Shown: piece by piece, positions 44,570 to 57,670 of the stretch
Layout: the number at the start of each line of letters is the position of its first letter
How positions within the stretch are numbered: the stretch's first letter is position 1
From: Lunularia cruciata
Taxonomy: Eukaryota > Streptophyta > Marchantiopsida > Lunulariales > Lunulariaceae
Length of the DNA: 64,000 nucleotides
Direction: 5' to 3'
Assembly (NCBI GenBank): GCA_948567375.1
Contig: OX419761.1
Span: 41,082,243-41,146,242 of the forward strand
Notes under the pieces: generated by a model
Told to the model about the DNA's origin: nothing
Databases searched by the model: none
The model's input: the letters and a program-made list of their open reading frames with translations, nothing else
Position numbers and translations under genes: made by a program

Positions 44570-47250
44570 AGAGCCGGCCAGAGCGGATCAGAACAGCAGC
44601 AACAACAACCTATGAAGTTTAGCCCCACTTACGCTGCAGTATGAGCGTTGGACCAACCCCAGCAGTCGTCGCACATACAGCATTTTTCTTCCTACTCCAT
44701 CTCGTCTTGTCTCGGGGCTTTCATCACGGCCAATCGAAACAGATCCACCATGGGCCACTACTGCAAGTTTTTAAAAGCCTAGTACCACAAGATAGATGTT
44801 CACACTTTGCTAGGGAGGTTGCAGATTTAATAACTCCAAAAATAAAGCACCGTGCTCTTTACAAACTAATCCTAGATCTCATAGGTTTTAGTTGTTACGC
44901 CCTAGTTTTTGCTTTACCCCCACGTTTTATACTCGTAATGTCGACTGAGATAATCGTAAAATATTTGCAATGGACAAGAATGCAATTTCCATCAGGTTCT
45001 ACATGGTTCTCCGACTAGGCACCCACAGTACCCCCGGTTATTTTATTCCATCTGCAGATCTGCAAAAACGTTCCCAAGTCACCGAGGAATTTAAGTGGTA
45101 GCTGCAACTAACTGTTCAATCATAGCTGCCTGACTAACAACTGTTCAGAAATAACCATTAGCTCGCCCCAGCTCTCAGAAGCTGGAAATTGCACGTCTTT
45201 GTTTTTTGTCTGTTAGTTTTGTTCTTGTTTGAGTTCCAGGGTCTTGGGATTAGGGTTTGTTCTTCTTCAAGCACGTGCATTCATGATTATGACGTGCGGC
45301 TGCTTCCCTGTCTAAATCTTACTCATCCTCTGACTCCGGGTAATCTAAGCACATCCAGAATTCTTAGCCTTTCCTGGAACACTAGTCTACAGCAGCAGCA
45401 TGCTCTGTGTATCTTTTCCTTCAAACTTGATGTAAAATGTTAAAAACGGATAAGGTAATCCATAATGTTTCAACTTCTGCACAAAACTTTGCTCCAGTGT
45501 CAAACAAACAAAGTTATGAATCAACCGTTGGCCAATAGACCATAGGATATTCCTTCAAAGAACATAGATGCAGGAGACACATAAGCTCCAATTCACTAGA
45601 GCCAAATTGATGAAATCTGAACCAGACACTATTTTCACGCGAGAATCAAGTCATTGCGATGAAAATTGTAACACGAAAGGACTGGAGTCCGTGTTGCAAA
45701 ACATTATGAGACTTTGGACCGAATTTCTACATGCATTTTCAAAAGTCAATCGACTCGAATCATCCCTTTAGCATACTTACCCCTTCAAGTAGCTGCACCC
45801 ATTTCTTAAATCAGAGATGTAGATTACATCATCGACTATCTTGAAATTGTCAAGCATCAGGACGGCCAAATATGTCCGCTTTAAGGATTTAGGGATCACA
45901 CAGACCAGACGTTAAGTCCAAACTCGATGACAGGAATGTTTGGCTCGCCACTCTGCAGGCAGAAATTCAAGCCGAATTGAGAAGCGCAACAATTCTGAGT
46001 GGACGGACAGAAGTCATCCACCTACTGTCACAGCCGAGATCCTGAAATTAAACGAGCTGAAGGCTAGGGCCTTTCCAATCCATGCTTGATTTCGAATGCC
46101 ATCTGTGGAGTGCAGTAGAGTCATGTAGGGTTGCTTTTCATGTTTAAGGTTTTTAGGCCATACAAGCAAATCCCATCATGTTTTACCGTCCACTTCATTA
46201 TTAGATGCAGTACGACCTTTACGGAAATGTGCATATCGCGCCCATACTAAACGTATCTATCCTGTCCAATGTTCACCATGTAATGAGCTCTAAAGCACAT
46301 TTCTGCTCTGATCATTGCAGTGATGGAAACGTAGTGCAATTCTCTTCAATCCCTAAGGATTACGCAGCATGGACAGGACATGCTTTACACATGGGCGTCG
46401 TTGGGTGAAACTAGATTTACTCTCTTGATCTTATCGAAGGAAAGTATATTGGGCTTGCATCCATGGGTTGGTGCGCTTTGACCTCCATACGTGTGTTTCA
46501 AAGATAGAATGTGTATTTGTTGCACATTAACAAATTGTGTTCTGAATGGATGAAGGCACTACTGCCAAATCGTAGTACAGGTGGAAAGCAATCCAACGCA
46601 GCAGTGCACTACCAGTGGATTCAGAAAGAATGTGTGTCTGACGATTAGACTTAGAAATAGAGGGAGGAGGAGGGTTGCATGAGAGCTTCTTGAAATGTGC
46701 GCTATCCATTTGAACAACTACATCATGGGCTCGATTTAGGAAACTCGTTCGTGGTTCCCGTAGTCGTGGACTAATGTCATTCACTTTTTGGGAAAGATTA
46801 ATATTGAAGATCAGGTCCTCGCTCAATTTAGTACATTCACTGTAGAAATTGTGCTGAGTACCGGATTTGGTCTGTACGCTCCTTTTATTCGATTCTAAGA
46901 GTATCTTGTACTGGTACTGTAGGAATTTAATATATGATATAAACACAACCAAGTCTAAAGCAGAGAACTATCAATCTGTGACGGTCACATATTCTGCCCA
47001 GTCATTCCCCTCCAAACTCTTCATTCAATTGGAACTCATTGCTAGGGATTGGATCCTCAAATAGATCCAGCCCGGTTCAGATGATTCTTGAAATTTTAAG
47101 AAATATAGCTTTAGTCTTGTAAAAATTCCATTTGGAACTTGTAGGTCAACCACATTTGACGAAGAATCATCAAACCACACATTTTACCCCATTTTCTGAT
47201 ATTCTTCAATGCTAGAAGGGGCAGAACCAACTCTTCTTCCTATGAGGTTC
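44569..47250. other. Intergenic, no supported gene
   Basis: A 125-codon frame at 44641-45018 starts just after the AG tract, but it has no family resemblance and a composition unlike the SAMDC coding sequence. I leave it uncalled. I recognise nothing else in the stretch. Confidence 0.45.
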
Positions 47251-48480
47251 AAAAGGAAAAGCTAACGTCCACAATAGATCTTGATATGTGCAAATGTTGT
47301 GGTCTTCTTCTTTAACTCTTTTGCTTACCGGTCCTCATACTGCAAGGAGTTCATCGCACCAACCACATATAGCAGAACATGAGCTCTAGTGTTCCCTCAT
47401 TTTGCATATAGGTTTTAAGTGAAAAACTCTTTTTATTTTGTTGAAACTTATCTAGATAGTATGTCTAGGTAATTATGTTTCTAAATATATCTTGGTTTAG
47501 CTCACAACTTATTGCTAGGCAAAGTGGATATGACTCTACTCAAGTTTAATGACTTTGTATCCCTAGACTCTAAGAAGTTACACATAGATCTCAATGAGCA
47601 TATACACACTCACATACTTACTAGCATCTTCATTGATGCATCTCTACTTGATTGAGCTAGGATTCTCTTTTGATGGGAGAAAGGCTCTCGAGTTTGACTC
47701 CAAGCTTCTCCCCTAATTGGTTTACTTATGGGGAATTGAGGTTGGATCTCACAAATCTAGTCCTCATAGGGCTTCCATACTCTTGAGCATACGGTTTCCT
47801 CTATGACATACAAGAGATACACTTTTTAGAGTATGCAATAGGTGAAGAGCAAACAAGAGTTCATGATGCAAATTTTTATACAATGGTTCAAATCTTATGA
47901 GCTACATGCCCAAGTTCAGATTGAGCAACGGTTGAATCTACCACAACCACCTATTTGTCAGGTGTGAGAAAATATTGTTACTTTCATGGTTAGTTAATGC
48001 ACTTTGCATAACATGATGGTGACAAATCCTCTACAAATGGAGTGATTTGTACAAGCAGGCATAGAAGTGGAGGAGTAGCAATCATTGCCTCCAAGGGCAA
48101 GGAGGACCATTACGCACCTCAATTATCCTATGATAGCTTTGTCTCCTTGGTGATTGAGATTTATATGCACATTCACCACCACTTCAACAATCTCCTCAAG
48201 GAGGTAACACAAGATTTCCTTGCAAAGGAGAGAAGCATTGGTTGTCTCTCCTGCCATGCTCACATCTTAGTATAGACAATGTGTATTAGTCACTTTATAC
48301 CGTGCTGCTTTGGGTCTTCACTAATGAGCAATGGCAATAAGAACACCCATTATGGCTAGGATTCTCACACCCCTGCTCCACCCTTACTAAATGTACCATA
48401 GAAGGACCTCTACCACACTGCTGGGGAGTAGACTTCAGTTTGAAAAAGGCAACCACATAGACCACATGAAGGATGGGAAC
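47250..48480. other. AT-rich insertion, unidentified part
   Basis: AT-rich, repeat-like sequence that contrasts with both neighbours. An open frame at 48042-48275 on the plus strand (with HHHFNNLLKEVTQDFLAKERS) resembles no family I can name. By position it may belong to the same inserted block as the LINE fragment that follows. Confidence 0.4.
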
Positions 48481-48481
48481 A

Positions 48482-49260
48482 TCAAGCAGTACAAGGGAGA
48501 GACAAAAGAGTTAAAATGGGGTTGGGCCGCAATAGTATCGATATGAGAAATCTGCCTACCGCACCTAAGATACCCAAGCTATGTAAGTTGTAAGGTCTAC
48601 AAACTACTAGAGCATCCAAAAAAGCATCACCTAGTCTAAATGCTCTCCTATTGATTGCACCAGTTAATGCTCTTTGTAGAGCAATGGACACATGAAATAA
48701 AGTATGCTACAAAGTGTGAAGTGAGAGTGGTACCCCTGACGTCTAATATGATAAGCTCTCCTGCACTCCCTGACAAGTGTGTTGAATGACATGTTCATTC
48801 CTCCATATAACTCCAAGGCTAGAGGAACAAAGAGGTGACCTTGCTTCATACCCCGACACTTGGAGACCTTGCATGCTGCTGCTCCGCTTGCCGCCCATCT
48901 AGGAAGATGAGTAATCACTCCCTCCAAAATTGCATCACGCATAGGGTCTATAACCACAACATCCACCACTGTCAGCTGATCATCTCGGACCAAGTATAAG
49001 CATGCTTTGAAAATTTTCATCTGCAAAGCATATGAATGCTCTCTCAATCAAGGTATCCACTCTATTGTGCCACAACAAACACTATATCCTTGATGACATC
49101 ATGGGTAGCTATCCTCTATTCTTTAAAAGGACACCATGTCATATGGACTACTACTGCATCTAGTGTAGAACCACACTCACAAATGAGTAACAAAACTGTA
49201 GATGGGTGGACCAAACCTAGGTGGAACCTCCTCGCTATAGAGAAGGTAACTGGTGTGAGC
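48482..49260 (-). pseudogene. LINE (non-LTR) reverse transcriptase, C-terminal fragment
   Basis: Minus-strand readings in order give RFHLGLVHPSTVLLLICECG, STLDAVVVHMTWC with ATHDVIKDIVF, then VVDVVVIDPMRDAI, FVPLALELYGGMNMSFNTLV and MSIALQRALTGAINRRA. They match the region after the polymerase of widespread LINE-type proteins (CxCG..LD..GDH...C, HD..RD, VDV.VV.P, F.PLA.E..G, SIA.QR.NA). Frames change at least twice and in-frame stops interrupt it, so it is a pseudogene. The polymerase proper is not seen and the element is probably partial. Confidence 0.6.
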
Positions 49261-50220
49261 TAGAATCCAAGAGCCTGCACCCTTGCCAGAGCAAGAGCAA
49301 AGACGTGCTTTAGTGACCGAGGAATGGATGAGTCAACTAAGAGAGAATGTAGCATATGATTACATTGTCTCTCCATCAAGGAAGACTGCAAAAATCTAGT
49401 CCAATCTGATGGTAGTGAAGCAAATGATGGGAGGTCCTCCTATGCCCATGGGGATAGACCATCTCTCGTCTACCGCAATAACACTTGGAGAGAAAAGGAT
49501 CTCTCCTCCATCTTGGTCACATAAGTCTCCAAAATTGACCTATCAACAACCACAAAATGGCAAGAAAGTAAGGGTGCCAAGAGAGCACAACTACTCAAAA
49601 ATGTTGTAAGTGTAGTCTCCTCCATAGATAACAAACCTACCACTCTGCAAGAGATTGATGGATAGAGATGTCAATCTATGTGCCAAATCCTCCCTTGCAC
49701 ACTCAAATGTCCCTTGTACATTGATATCACCAAAGACTACCATAATCCTCCTATCAAAAGCTCTAAACAAGACAGAAAAATCAAGGAAAGTGGAACCCCG
49801 TGGAGAAGATAAGTAGGTCAATGCGTAATACTAGAGGAGAGTATACCAAATGTCACTTGTGGATCTCCTAGTAGAGTCATCCACATGGAGAATATTCTCT
49901 ATAATGGTAGCATCTAAAAAGCATATGTTAAAATCCTCGGATCCTACTTCAGATGACTTCACTCTTTTTAATTTCATGGGTGCTAGTTGTTAGTGTACTT
50001 TTTCCCATGTGTCCCATTGGGCCTTATTTTGGCTTTGTTTTTATCACTTTTGGATTGATTGCTTAATCTCTTTTTTGCTTTCTGCACTTGGTTGTGCCTT
50101 GTACTCCTTTCCCCTTTCTTTTGTGTACTATATATACATAGGTATTATATTTGGAACTATGCATTCAACATAGCAAAGACATTTAAAGTATAAATACATG
50201 TACACTCCATATACATCGGT
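49261..50220. other. Upstream flank of the LINE fragment, unidentified
   Basis: A 76-residue frame at 49591-49821 (minus) reads FGDINVQGTFECAREDLAHR and GRFVIYGGDYT. It could be a LINE remnant but I cannot name a domain. A T-rich stretch with a TATA-like site (ctatatatacata) lies at about 50128-50140, close to where the sequence character returns to that of the host. Confidence 0.35.
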
Positions 50221-50603
50221 ATTGTCAAATCCTTGCTTAAGGATCAGTGCCGACAATGCTTCTCTCCAACTTTCAAGCCGGAAATCTCGAGGGTAAATAC
50301 ATTTTATGGTGCTGTAACCTAATAATTATATCACATTATCTTCGAACTCGAATTCGTGTCATTACTTCCCGAATTTACTACATCTATTGCTTGCAGTTGG
50401 GGGTAATTCATTGCTGTTTGCGGATATAACTCGCCGCCTTTCTTGCCTTCTGTGGTGTACTTTTAACGGTGTTTCACATTGTGATCACTTCCACGAACAT
50501 TTGTTCTCATTCGCTTTTGTTCTGGAATTTTAATACCGAGGCATTTATCCAAGAATACACTTGACACTTCTCACTACTAATAGTAAGGAGTGTCAAGTGA
50601 ATC

Positions 50604-50774
50604 ATGGATTCAAGTGACTCATTTTCTGAAAACCTATCCGTAGGCACACGTCTTTTAAGTCTTTTGAATCACGGAACTCCACCAAAATTCAACGGTGCAG
50701 ACTATGGACTGTGTATTCTTCCTAACTGGATTATAGGAAGCTTCGATTTAATTGCAGCTATTACTAAGTCCTAG
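50604..50774 (+). pseudogene. Short gag-like frame of an old Ty1/copia-type element (tentative)
   Basis: A 56-codon frame contains NHGTPPKFNGADYGLCILP, which resembles the start of copia gag proteins (PPKFNGTNYGLWK). Nothing downstream is secure. It may be the trace of a very worn element spanning part of 50560-54487. Confidence 0.3.
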
Positions 50775-53700
50775 CTCATTCGAATGAAGTATTTGGGAGG
50801 AAAAAATCAACACTGCTGAACTTCTGAAATGTTAACTATACTCCAAGAGCAACAATGAATGTCAAGTACTAAAAATCAGAAGGTAGTGGATCGAAAGGTG
50901 CACAGAAGATTCAGTTTCATGATCAGTTGTTTTGTCTGGTCAGTGGAGAGAACCACTGGCAACAACAGTCGAGTCAACTACAATTCAGACACCATGGCCA
51001 TAGTGAGGAGATTCATAAGAAAGCGAAGAATCAAATCGGAAGGCGCAAGATCATATCACGTCAAAGTCAAGAAACAGTTGATTAATCGAAAGAAACATCA
51101 GAAATCAGATATGGATGATTGGAAGCAGCAAAAGGCGCACAAGGCCGTCGTTTAGATCCAAACTTTACTTCGCACGAGGGAATGAACCTGTAAATATAAA
51201 ACCTAACAAACTCATTCTAAGAGAATAAGAGAGAGGCCTCCATTGAGCTTCAGCAGATACTGATCAGAAGTAAAGTTGGTACACTAAAGAACCAGAAAAG
51301 TTACAGATCAAATCTACGCAATAAGAAAGCCGGGATACGAAGACTCAAATATTGGATCTCACACACCAATCAGATAGGAGCACCAAGACCGCAGGGTCTG
51401 GAGTGGAAAGTCTGCAGACCAGATGGATTTCTACAAACAATTGGATCACTATTTAACCTGGAAACTCAAAAAGTTGCACTTGCAGGATTTTACAACCTAT
51501 ACGCGTCTTGTGTATCCTTAGGTGAGCTTCTCTCAATTATGCAATTAACATACTTAATACTTGACTGATTTATAAACTTAGAATTTTTTTGGAATATCTA
51601 GCACCAAGCAGGCACTAGTCTGAGCGTTCGGAAGATACCATGAGCTCATTGTCGGTGGTTACGAGTACGAGATGCCGACCAAACTCAGAGGTTCTTGGAA
51701 ACTGTGACTCTCTTGTTTAGAAGCATCCTCGTGACAATCTTATCACATGAGAAAAATATTCCGTGTAATAGTGATTCCGAAAAAATAGTGGCTTAAATTT
51801 GCTCGTTGTATGTTCTCACAAGGCTGGAAGATGTTTCGGATCAACATAACTTCTGACAAGAATATAATTCGTCATCCAAGTTTAAGGAATTCCTCAATTA
51901 AAGTTCGACACCTTTGATGAAAGTCAAACTTCACGACCTCACTCGTAAGAAAACTAAAGACTGAGCGTAGGGTGTTCCCTTTAGACATGCAGCCTTATTT
52001 CTGCAGTATTGGTGTTTGGTCCTGGTTTTACTCCGCTCCATTGCCTCCAGTAACTTGTAAGAGCATGAACAGAGGAGGCAGATTAATATTCGAAGAACAT
52101 TGACGTATCATAAGGCTTCGAATCCGAGGTGTTTGAGCTTCCTGCAGTGAGCTTCACGAAACTATTCTGATTGAGATATCTATCATACGAAGCATATTAG
52201 GCGCATTCTCATTTCCTGACTACCTTCCTGTTTCATTAGTATCAGTACCCAGATATTTGCATGTTCTTGATGCTTAGCTGGGAAATCGATCATGTTCCAG
52301 CTATATCAGCTAATTCGGATTGATATCAATGACTTTTGCCCGCGATATATCATTTGGGCTTCCAGATTATCTCGTATAACCGAAGGGAGATGACAAGAGT
52401 CCACGTTTACTTTTGAAGTTTAGCGGCTTCAGGAGTTTCTTGACTGAAATTGATGAGATACATCAGCAAAGTCTAACCAGATGAATGTTCAAAACTCATT
52501 GTCGATGATCTAGAAACGAAAAGATTGTCAATGATCCAGAAATCGAGGAAAACGATCACACTTGTTCTTGAAGCAGTGATTGAGCTCCAGACGCAGTATT
52601 ATATAAGTAGATGTTTCTTCCTCAGTTGAGGTTATTCGGAGAAATCAAGCCAATCAGTCTACCTATTTCTTATGTCAGGCACTCAGAAAACTGGAAATGG
52701 TTCAGATACATTCTGGAATCCGATGCCTGCCTGCACTCAAAAAAAGAAAAATCATTAGATGGGCAGATTTTGAAACGGATGAATCATGGTATCACGTCTG
52801 ATTTCGGTTTTGATGACACACTGGAAACGTTGGGATAAAATGCCAGTTTACGATGATGTACATACTGTGATTACGATTCTTAGTCAGAAAGATCACCAGT
52901 TTGAAACGCAAAAATGCCGATACCGAAACCAAGATATGTGTATTGAAGAATGAATTACTCCATTGAATTCCTGTCTATAGTGATTGATGAATGAGTCCTG
53001 AGAGACTGATGTAACCTTGTCAATGATAAGTTCAACGAGACTAATGTAAGGTGTGAGAATTAAGTATTGATGAGAGAACCCTAAACTCCCGTACCTTTAT
53101 AAATGAGCCAAGACTCAGGTTCATTGTTCCTTGAGTTAGTCTATATTTTTGAGGGAAAAGAAACATTCAGGATTGGTTCACTAGTATTGACTCTGTGTGT
53201 TGGCTCTTTTGTGTGTTGATTGTTCTGGGAGACAGTACTATCTTTTCAACAATATAAATAAGTTTACACGAAGAGCAGGAACGCAAGCAGAGAACTTCCA
53301 ACCAGGGGACAATTTGCTCCAGTATATATCATTAGCCTTTCTTGTCTCAATTCCTCTGTAAATCTGCATCTTGTTTTCTCCTTTAAATGAAAGGAGTTCG
53401 AAAGAGCGTTTTTATAATTGTAAATCTGATGGTGGCCCACGGAAGCATTGCTCATATGCTCTGTAGGTGGCTGGAGGGCTCCATGCAAGCTGAGAAGTCG
53501 TTTGATTTTAGTACTGGAGTAGTAAATATGCTCAGCCTGTGGAAACAGAGTAGTGGAAAAACTTGTCAAGGTACCAAGAATGTCATCTCCGGGCAGCTAG
53601 GAATATAGAATCTTTGTCAAAAGAGGACTTCGTGAAGATAAAAGTTCAGATTTCTTATCCTGGTTGTGAAACTTAGGCAGAAACACAGTGGAGTCCCTGT

Positions 53701-54487
53701 CTTTCAGATCGCCTTACTCTGTAAATTGATGAAACTACGGGAAAATATCGGAATTAGTTAGATGACAGGAAATTCTGAAACTTGATCCAATCAAGAGTTG
53801 TGGATCACTTAGCACAAATTGGCTGGAGTTGAGCAATGAGCTGAGATTGGATCTTTCCTATCCTCAGCTCTGAATAAACAAGGAAACACCACAGCTGCAA
53901 GATGTAGATGTCTTTCTCTAGGGAAATATATCTGGACCGCAATTGCTACTCCTATTTTGCTGGTTGAGTCTTCAATACAAATGCTCCACAGACAGACGAG
54001 TCTTCCTAATCAAGAATTGTACTTTGCAACTGCATACGTGTATGTCTTCATGGATACAGAGTTCTGTCAAACTTTGAAGTGTCGATGCATATGCTGAGAG
54101 TCCTATCAGATGGTGATAGACTAATTTTTTCTACTGACCGCGTGGAAAAATTCGCGTATGACTGGTACTACACACCAATTATGAGCAGGACTGAAGTGAA
54201 GAGCTCAATCAAACCTTAACATCTCTATGAAATACACACTGGGTATTTCATCGGAAAATCATAAAGCAGCCTTGATGATCGCTTTTCTTCACACATCAGT
54301 GAACGGATGGCACTCTTCAGAAAGGAGAGAAGAAAAGAAAAGAGGATTACATTTCGATGACGATACTAGAGCTGTCATATTCAATATAAAGCTGGATAGA
54401 GGAAGGGACATTAAAAAGTTAAAACAGAGACAAGGAGGCTAAGATAGAAGATGATGAATTTTGGACATCATTACTAGAAAATATTGG
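50775..54487. other. Unrecognised sequence, possibly worn retroelement
   Basis: There are several 70-100 codon frames (for example 50859-51155, rich in K and R, and 53387-53608) with no family I can support. A TATA-like tttataaatg lies near 53096, followed by a T-rich stretch. This could be an LTR promoter or chance. Confidence 0.3.
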
Positions 54488-54492
54488 AAATC
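54488..54492. repeat. Target-site duplication of the copia element, left copy
   Basis: aaatc here is repeated exactly at 58852-58856 beyond the other LTR. Confidence 0.85.
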
Positions 54493-54678
54493 TATTGAGA
54501 ATGGAGATACCAAAGTTCACCAAAGAATGGTCTGCGGGATTCAAGTCCTGCTCTATAAGGAAGAGAAAGTATACTGGTACGTTGAGTCACTCTTCACCAT
54601 GGATTTGAAATGGTAACTAATGAGAAATGCCGTGTGTACTAGCCGCGATGAATATTAGCTCGTGATACTCTATCAACA
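54493..54678 (-). repeat. Copia 3' LTR
   Basis: It matches 58616-58851 through GAGTCACTCTTCACCATGGA, ATATTAGCTCGTGATACTCT and ATCAACA. It is shorter than its partner. Confidence 0.85.
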
Positions 54679-54929
54679 CTCTCGCTCAAGTTGATGTCAA
54701 TCTCTTTGACGTCTAGATGAGATCTGAATTATTTAAATTTATCTCTAGTTAAAACTTAGGTGAAAATATCAGCGACTTGCTCATCTGTAGGTCTATTTCT
54801 CCCGCCAATCCCTTCTCTCTAATTCTCCCTAATGAGATGATAATGGACCTCCATATGTTTAGTCTTAGCATGAAGTATTGAATTATTAACAAGTTTAATA
54901 CTATTGATATTACCTGAGTATATAAGATT

Positions 54930-55065
54930 ATAAGATCATGAAAAATGCATATTGCATATATTGTACTAGGGTGTGAAGCCAGATTGATTATAAGATTATG
55001 AAATGCATAAGATCATGAAATGCATATTCCATATCTTGTAATAAGTTGTGAAGCCAAATTGATTC
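54930..55065. repeat. Two-copy tandem repeat inside the copia element
   Basis: The phrase AAGATCATGAAA(AA)TGCATATT, then CATAT.TTGTA and GTGTGAAGCCA(G/A)ATTGATT, occurs twice about 80 bases apart. Confidence 0.7.
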
Positions 55066-55192
55066 ACACGGTAGCATTAGTAGCACCCTTATATTATGCT
55101 TCTGTTATGATAAAGAGACCAGAGGTTGCTTCTTTTATGATGAACAAATTGCATAACTTCCAAGGTTAAAAACATAACTTGATGTTGATCTT

Positions 55193-56057
55193 TTATCTTG
55201 AGCACTTCTTGCCCAGTCTGCCATCAGTAAAAAAGAGTAGTATGGGCAATCCACCAATTGAATAGTGAAGACCAAACTGTATGGTAAAATTTATGTCATA
55301 TAAAATTCTTCTAACCATAACCATGTCAAGATGTGGCTTTCTTGGTGTCCTTACAAATTGACTCACTAGTCTAACAATGTAGCTTAGATATGGTCTAGTA
55401 AGAGTCAATAAATCATACTCTCCCAACAATCTGTACATATTTGGATCAGCCAACAACTCATAATCTTTGGCACTTATCTTAACTTAATGGAAGTTGGAAG
55501 AGGAGTAAAAATGAGCTTAAACGCCATCATACCAAATTTCTCCAACATGTTGAGAGAGTATTGATGATGTAGTAACCAAAGATTATTTCTGTCATTTCTT
55601 TAATAAACTCAATAAAACAACCCATGAAATATTTGAGTTCTCCCAACTCTTTCATGTAAAACTCTCACTTTAACTGATCTTGTACATGCCATATGAGATC
55701 TTGACAGCTACCATGATGATCAGGTCATTAACATAGATGAGTAATAAAACCATGTTATCACTAGCTTGTAGTCTGTACAGCAAATAATCTGAACTGCACA
55801 CTTGAAATCCAATGGATAAAAGATAGAAATTTATCTTTGCATTCCAAGGAAGCTCATGGAGCATCCTTAAGTCCATGTAGTGACTTTTTCAGTAAACATG
55901 TTTTGTTTGGATATCTCAGATCTTCATATCCAGGTGGTTGGATCATGTAGACCTCCTCCTCCAAATCTCCATTGAGGAAAGAGTTCTTAAATTTCATCTG
56001 ATAAAGCTTCCACTTATTTAAACTAGCCAAAGATGAGATAGAACAAAAAAATAACAT
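55193..56057 (-). pseudogene. Copia reverse transcriptase and RNase H start
   Basis: The minus strand shows MKFKNSFLNGDLEEEVYMIQ, PPGYEDL and KKSLHGLKDAP (55854-56057), LLIYVNDLIIM (55670-55876), then LLGEYDLLTLTRPYLSYIV and LVSQFVRTPRKPHLD (55193-55456). These are classic copia signatures (DVKTAFLNGDLEEEVYM, YVDDLI, TRPDLSY). Confidence 0.92.
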
Positions 56058-56325
56058 CTTGGCAACTAGGCTGAATATCTCATCAAAGTCTATTCCATAA
56101 TGCTATGAACAGCACTTTGCCACAAGTCTTGCCTTGTATCTACTCACAAATCATCAAAATTTCTCTTGATCTTAAAATTTTACTATGCCTTCTTATTGGG
56201 ATGTAAATCCACCAATTTACATCTTTGTGTGTGACATAGTGCTGCAACTTCAAATTCCATGGCTTGCACCAAATTGCATGATATATTGCTTCCTCAAGCC
56301 AAGTTGGTTCTTAGTCTTGTATAGC

Positions 56326-56328
<3 letters not shown>

Positions 56329-56380
<52 letters not shown>
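56329..56380 (+). repeat. (TA)26 microsatellite
   Basis: An uninterrupted TA tract inside the copia element. Confidence 0.97.
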
Positions 56381-56384
<4 letters not shown>

Positions 56385-56899
56385 TGGTGTTGGGCAAAAA
56401 CCACTTCAACTTCAAAACATCTAATTGTATTTGACCCTTGTACTTGTCTTTTGATGATCAGGCTGAGATGTATTACTTGTAGCCTCATCAAAATCATTTG
56501 GAATTTTTTAATGTGTGGTTGATTGACCATCTGTTCTAACAAAGGATGAGAAATATAAACGGACATAGTATGGGAGTGAATGTCCTGTGGATTGAGAGAA
56601 TTGGAGTAAAGACTTCTAAACAGCCTGTCTTGACCATGGATTTATAAATGGGTAAGAAAGAGAGTGCTCACTAGAAACACCCGTGGCACTTGAAGTACTA
56701 GCTTGTGGAAAAGAAGTATTACTTTGACCAGTTGAAGGTGTAGAGGGTGCAATTAGTGGTAAATCAGATGTGCAGCTTGTAGTAGCCTAATACCAAGATT
56801 TTAAGTCCTCAAATATTACATCTCTATTAATAATAAAACTATTAAAATAAGGATTATAACAACTATATCTTTTTGGATTAGAGGCAAATCCAAGAAAGA

Positions 56900-57660
56900 C
56901 ATATTTTTGTGCTTTAGGATCTAATTTTTGCCTCTTCTCATCAAGAACGTTAACAAAGCCAATACAAACAAAACCTTCAGATTTGATAAATCAATTTTTT
57001 ATGTATAAGAGCTTTAAAACATTCATGTTTTACTCAACTGCAATAGGAGATTGGTTCATGAAGTAAATTGCACAATTAAATGCTTCTGCCCAATAGCACT
57101 TGTGCATTGCATTCTTGTTCAGCATGGCTCTTGCAACCTCTACAATATGTTGGTTCTTTTGCTCAGCAAATCCATCTTGTTGAGGTGTGAAACTGCAGAT
57201 GACTTAACACTTGATACCTTGCTCAGATAAAAAATCATCAAAATGATTTGAAATAGGCTCTTCTCCTCCATCAAAATGTAGACTTAGGATATTATGATCA
57301 TATTCTTTCTCCACAAGTAGCTTGAATATTTGAAAAACTGGAAGAACATATCATTCTGCTATTATACACATGTATATCTTGAAACAAAGTCAATAAATGC
57401 AACAAATTATTTAAAGCATGTCAAACTCTTTCATAATGAACCAGTCCATACATTGTTCTTGATCAATTCTAGCACCTTGAAGGCACTTGAACCGTGATGT
57501 TAAGAAGGCTGTCTAGCTTTCTTACCAAATTGACAAGCCTCACAAACCCTTACGGGCAAAAGATTATAAATTATTGGAACCGTGTAACCAAATCTGAGGC
57601 AGATAGCATCTTTAATGTTTGTAGATTCATGTGACCTACTCTTTTATGCCACACCTCAAG
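56900..57660 (-). pseudogene. Copia integrase region
   Basis: Minus-strand sequence contains the order expected for copia integrase: a QIEKALRM-like stretch near 57550-57610, an ENGPEYVS-type region near 57180-57300 (QQDGFAEQKNQHIVEVA read backwards from 57180), and an FVCIGFVNVLDEKRQKLD-like stretch near 56920-56960. No long frame remains. Confidence 0.65.
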
Positions 57661-57670
57661 ACTTGAAAAG

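Noticed and set aside
44398-44628. Leucine/serine-repeat protein on the minus strand
   Set aside because: It is only the translation of the AG microsatellite.
44641-45018. 125-codon ATG frame after the (AG)39 tract
   Set aside because: No domain or family resemblance, composition unlike the SAMDC coding sequence, and no splice or polyadenylation context.
56185-56566. Tyrosine/isoleucine-repeat proteins on both strands
   Set aside because: They are translations of the (TA)26 microsatellite within the copia fossil.
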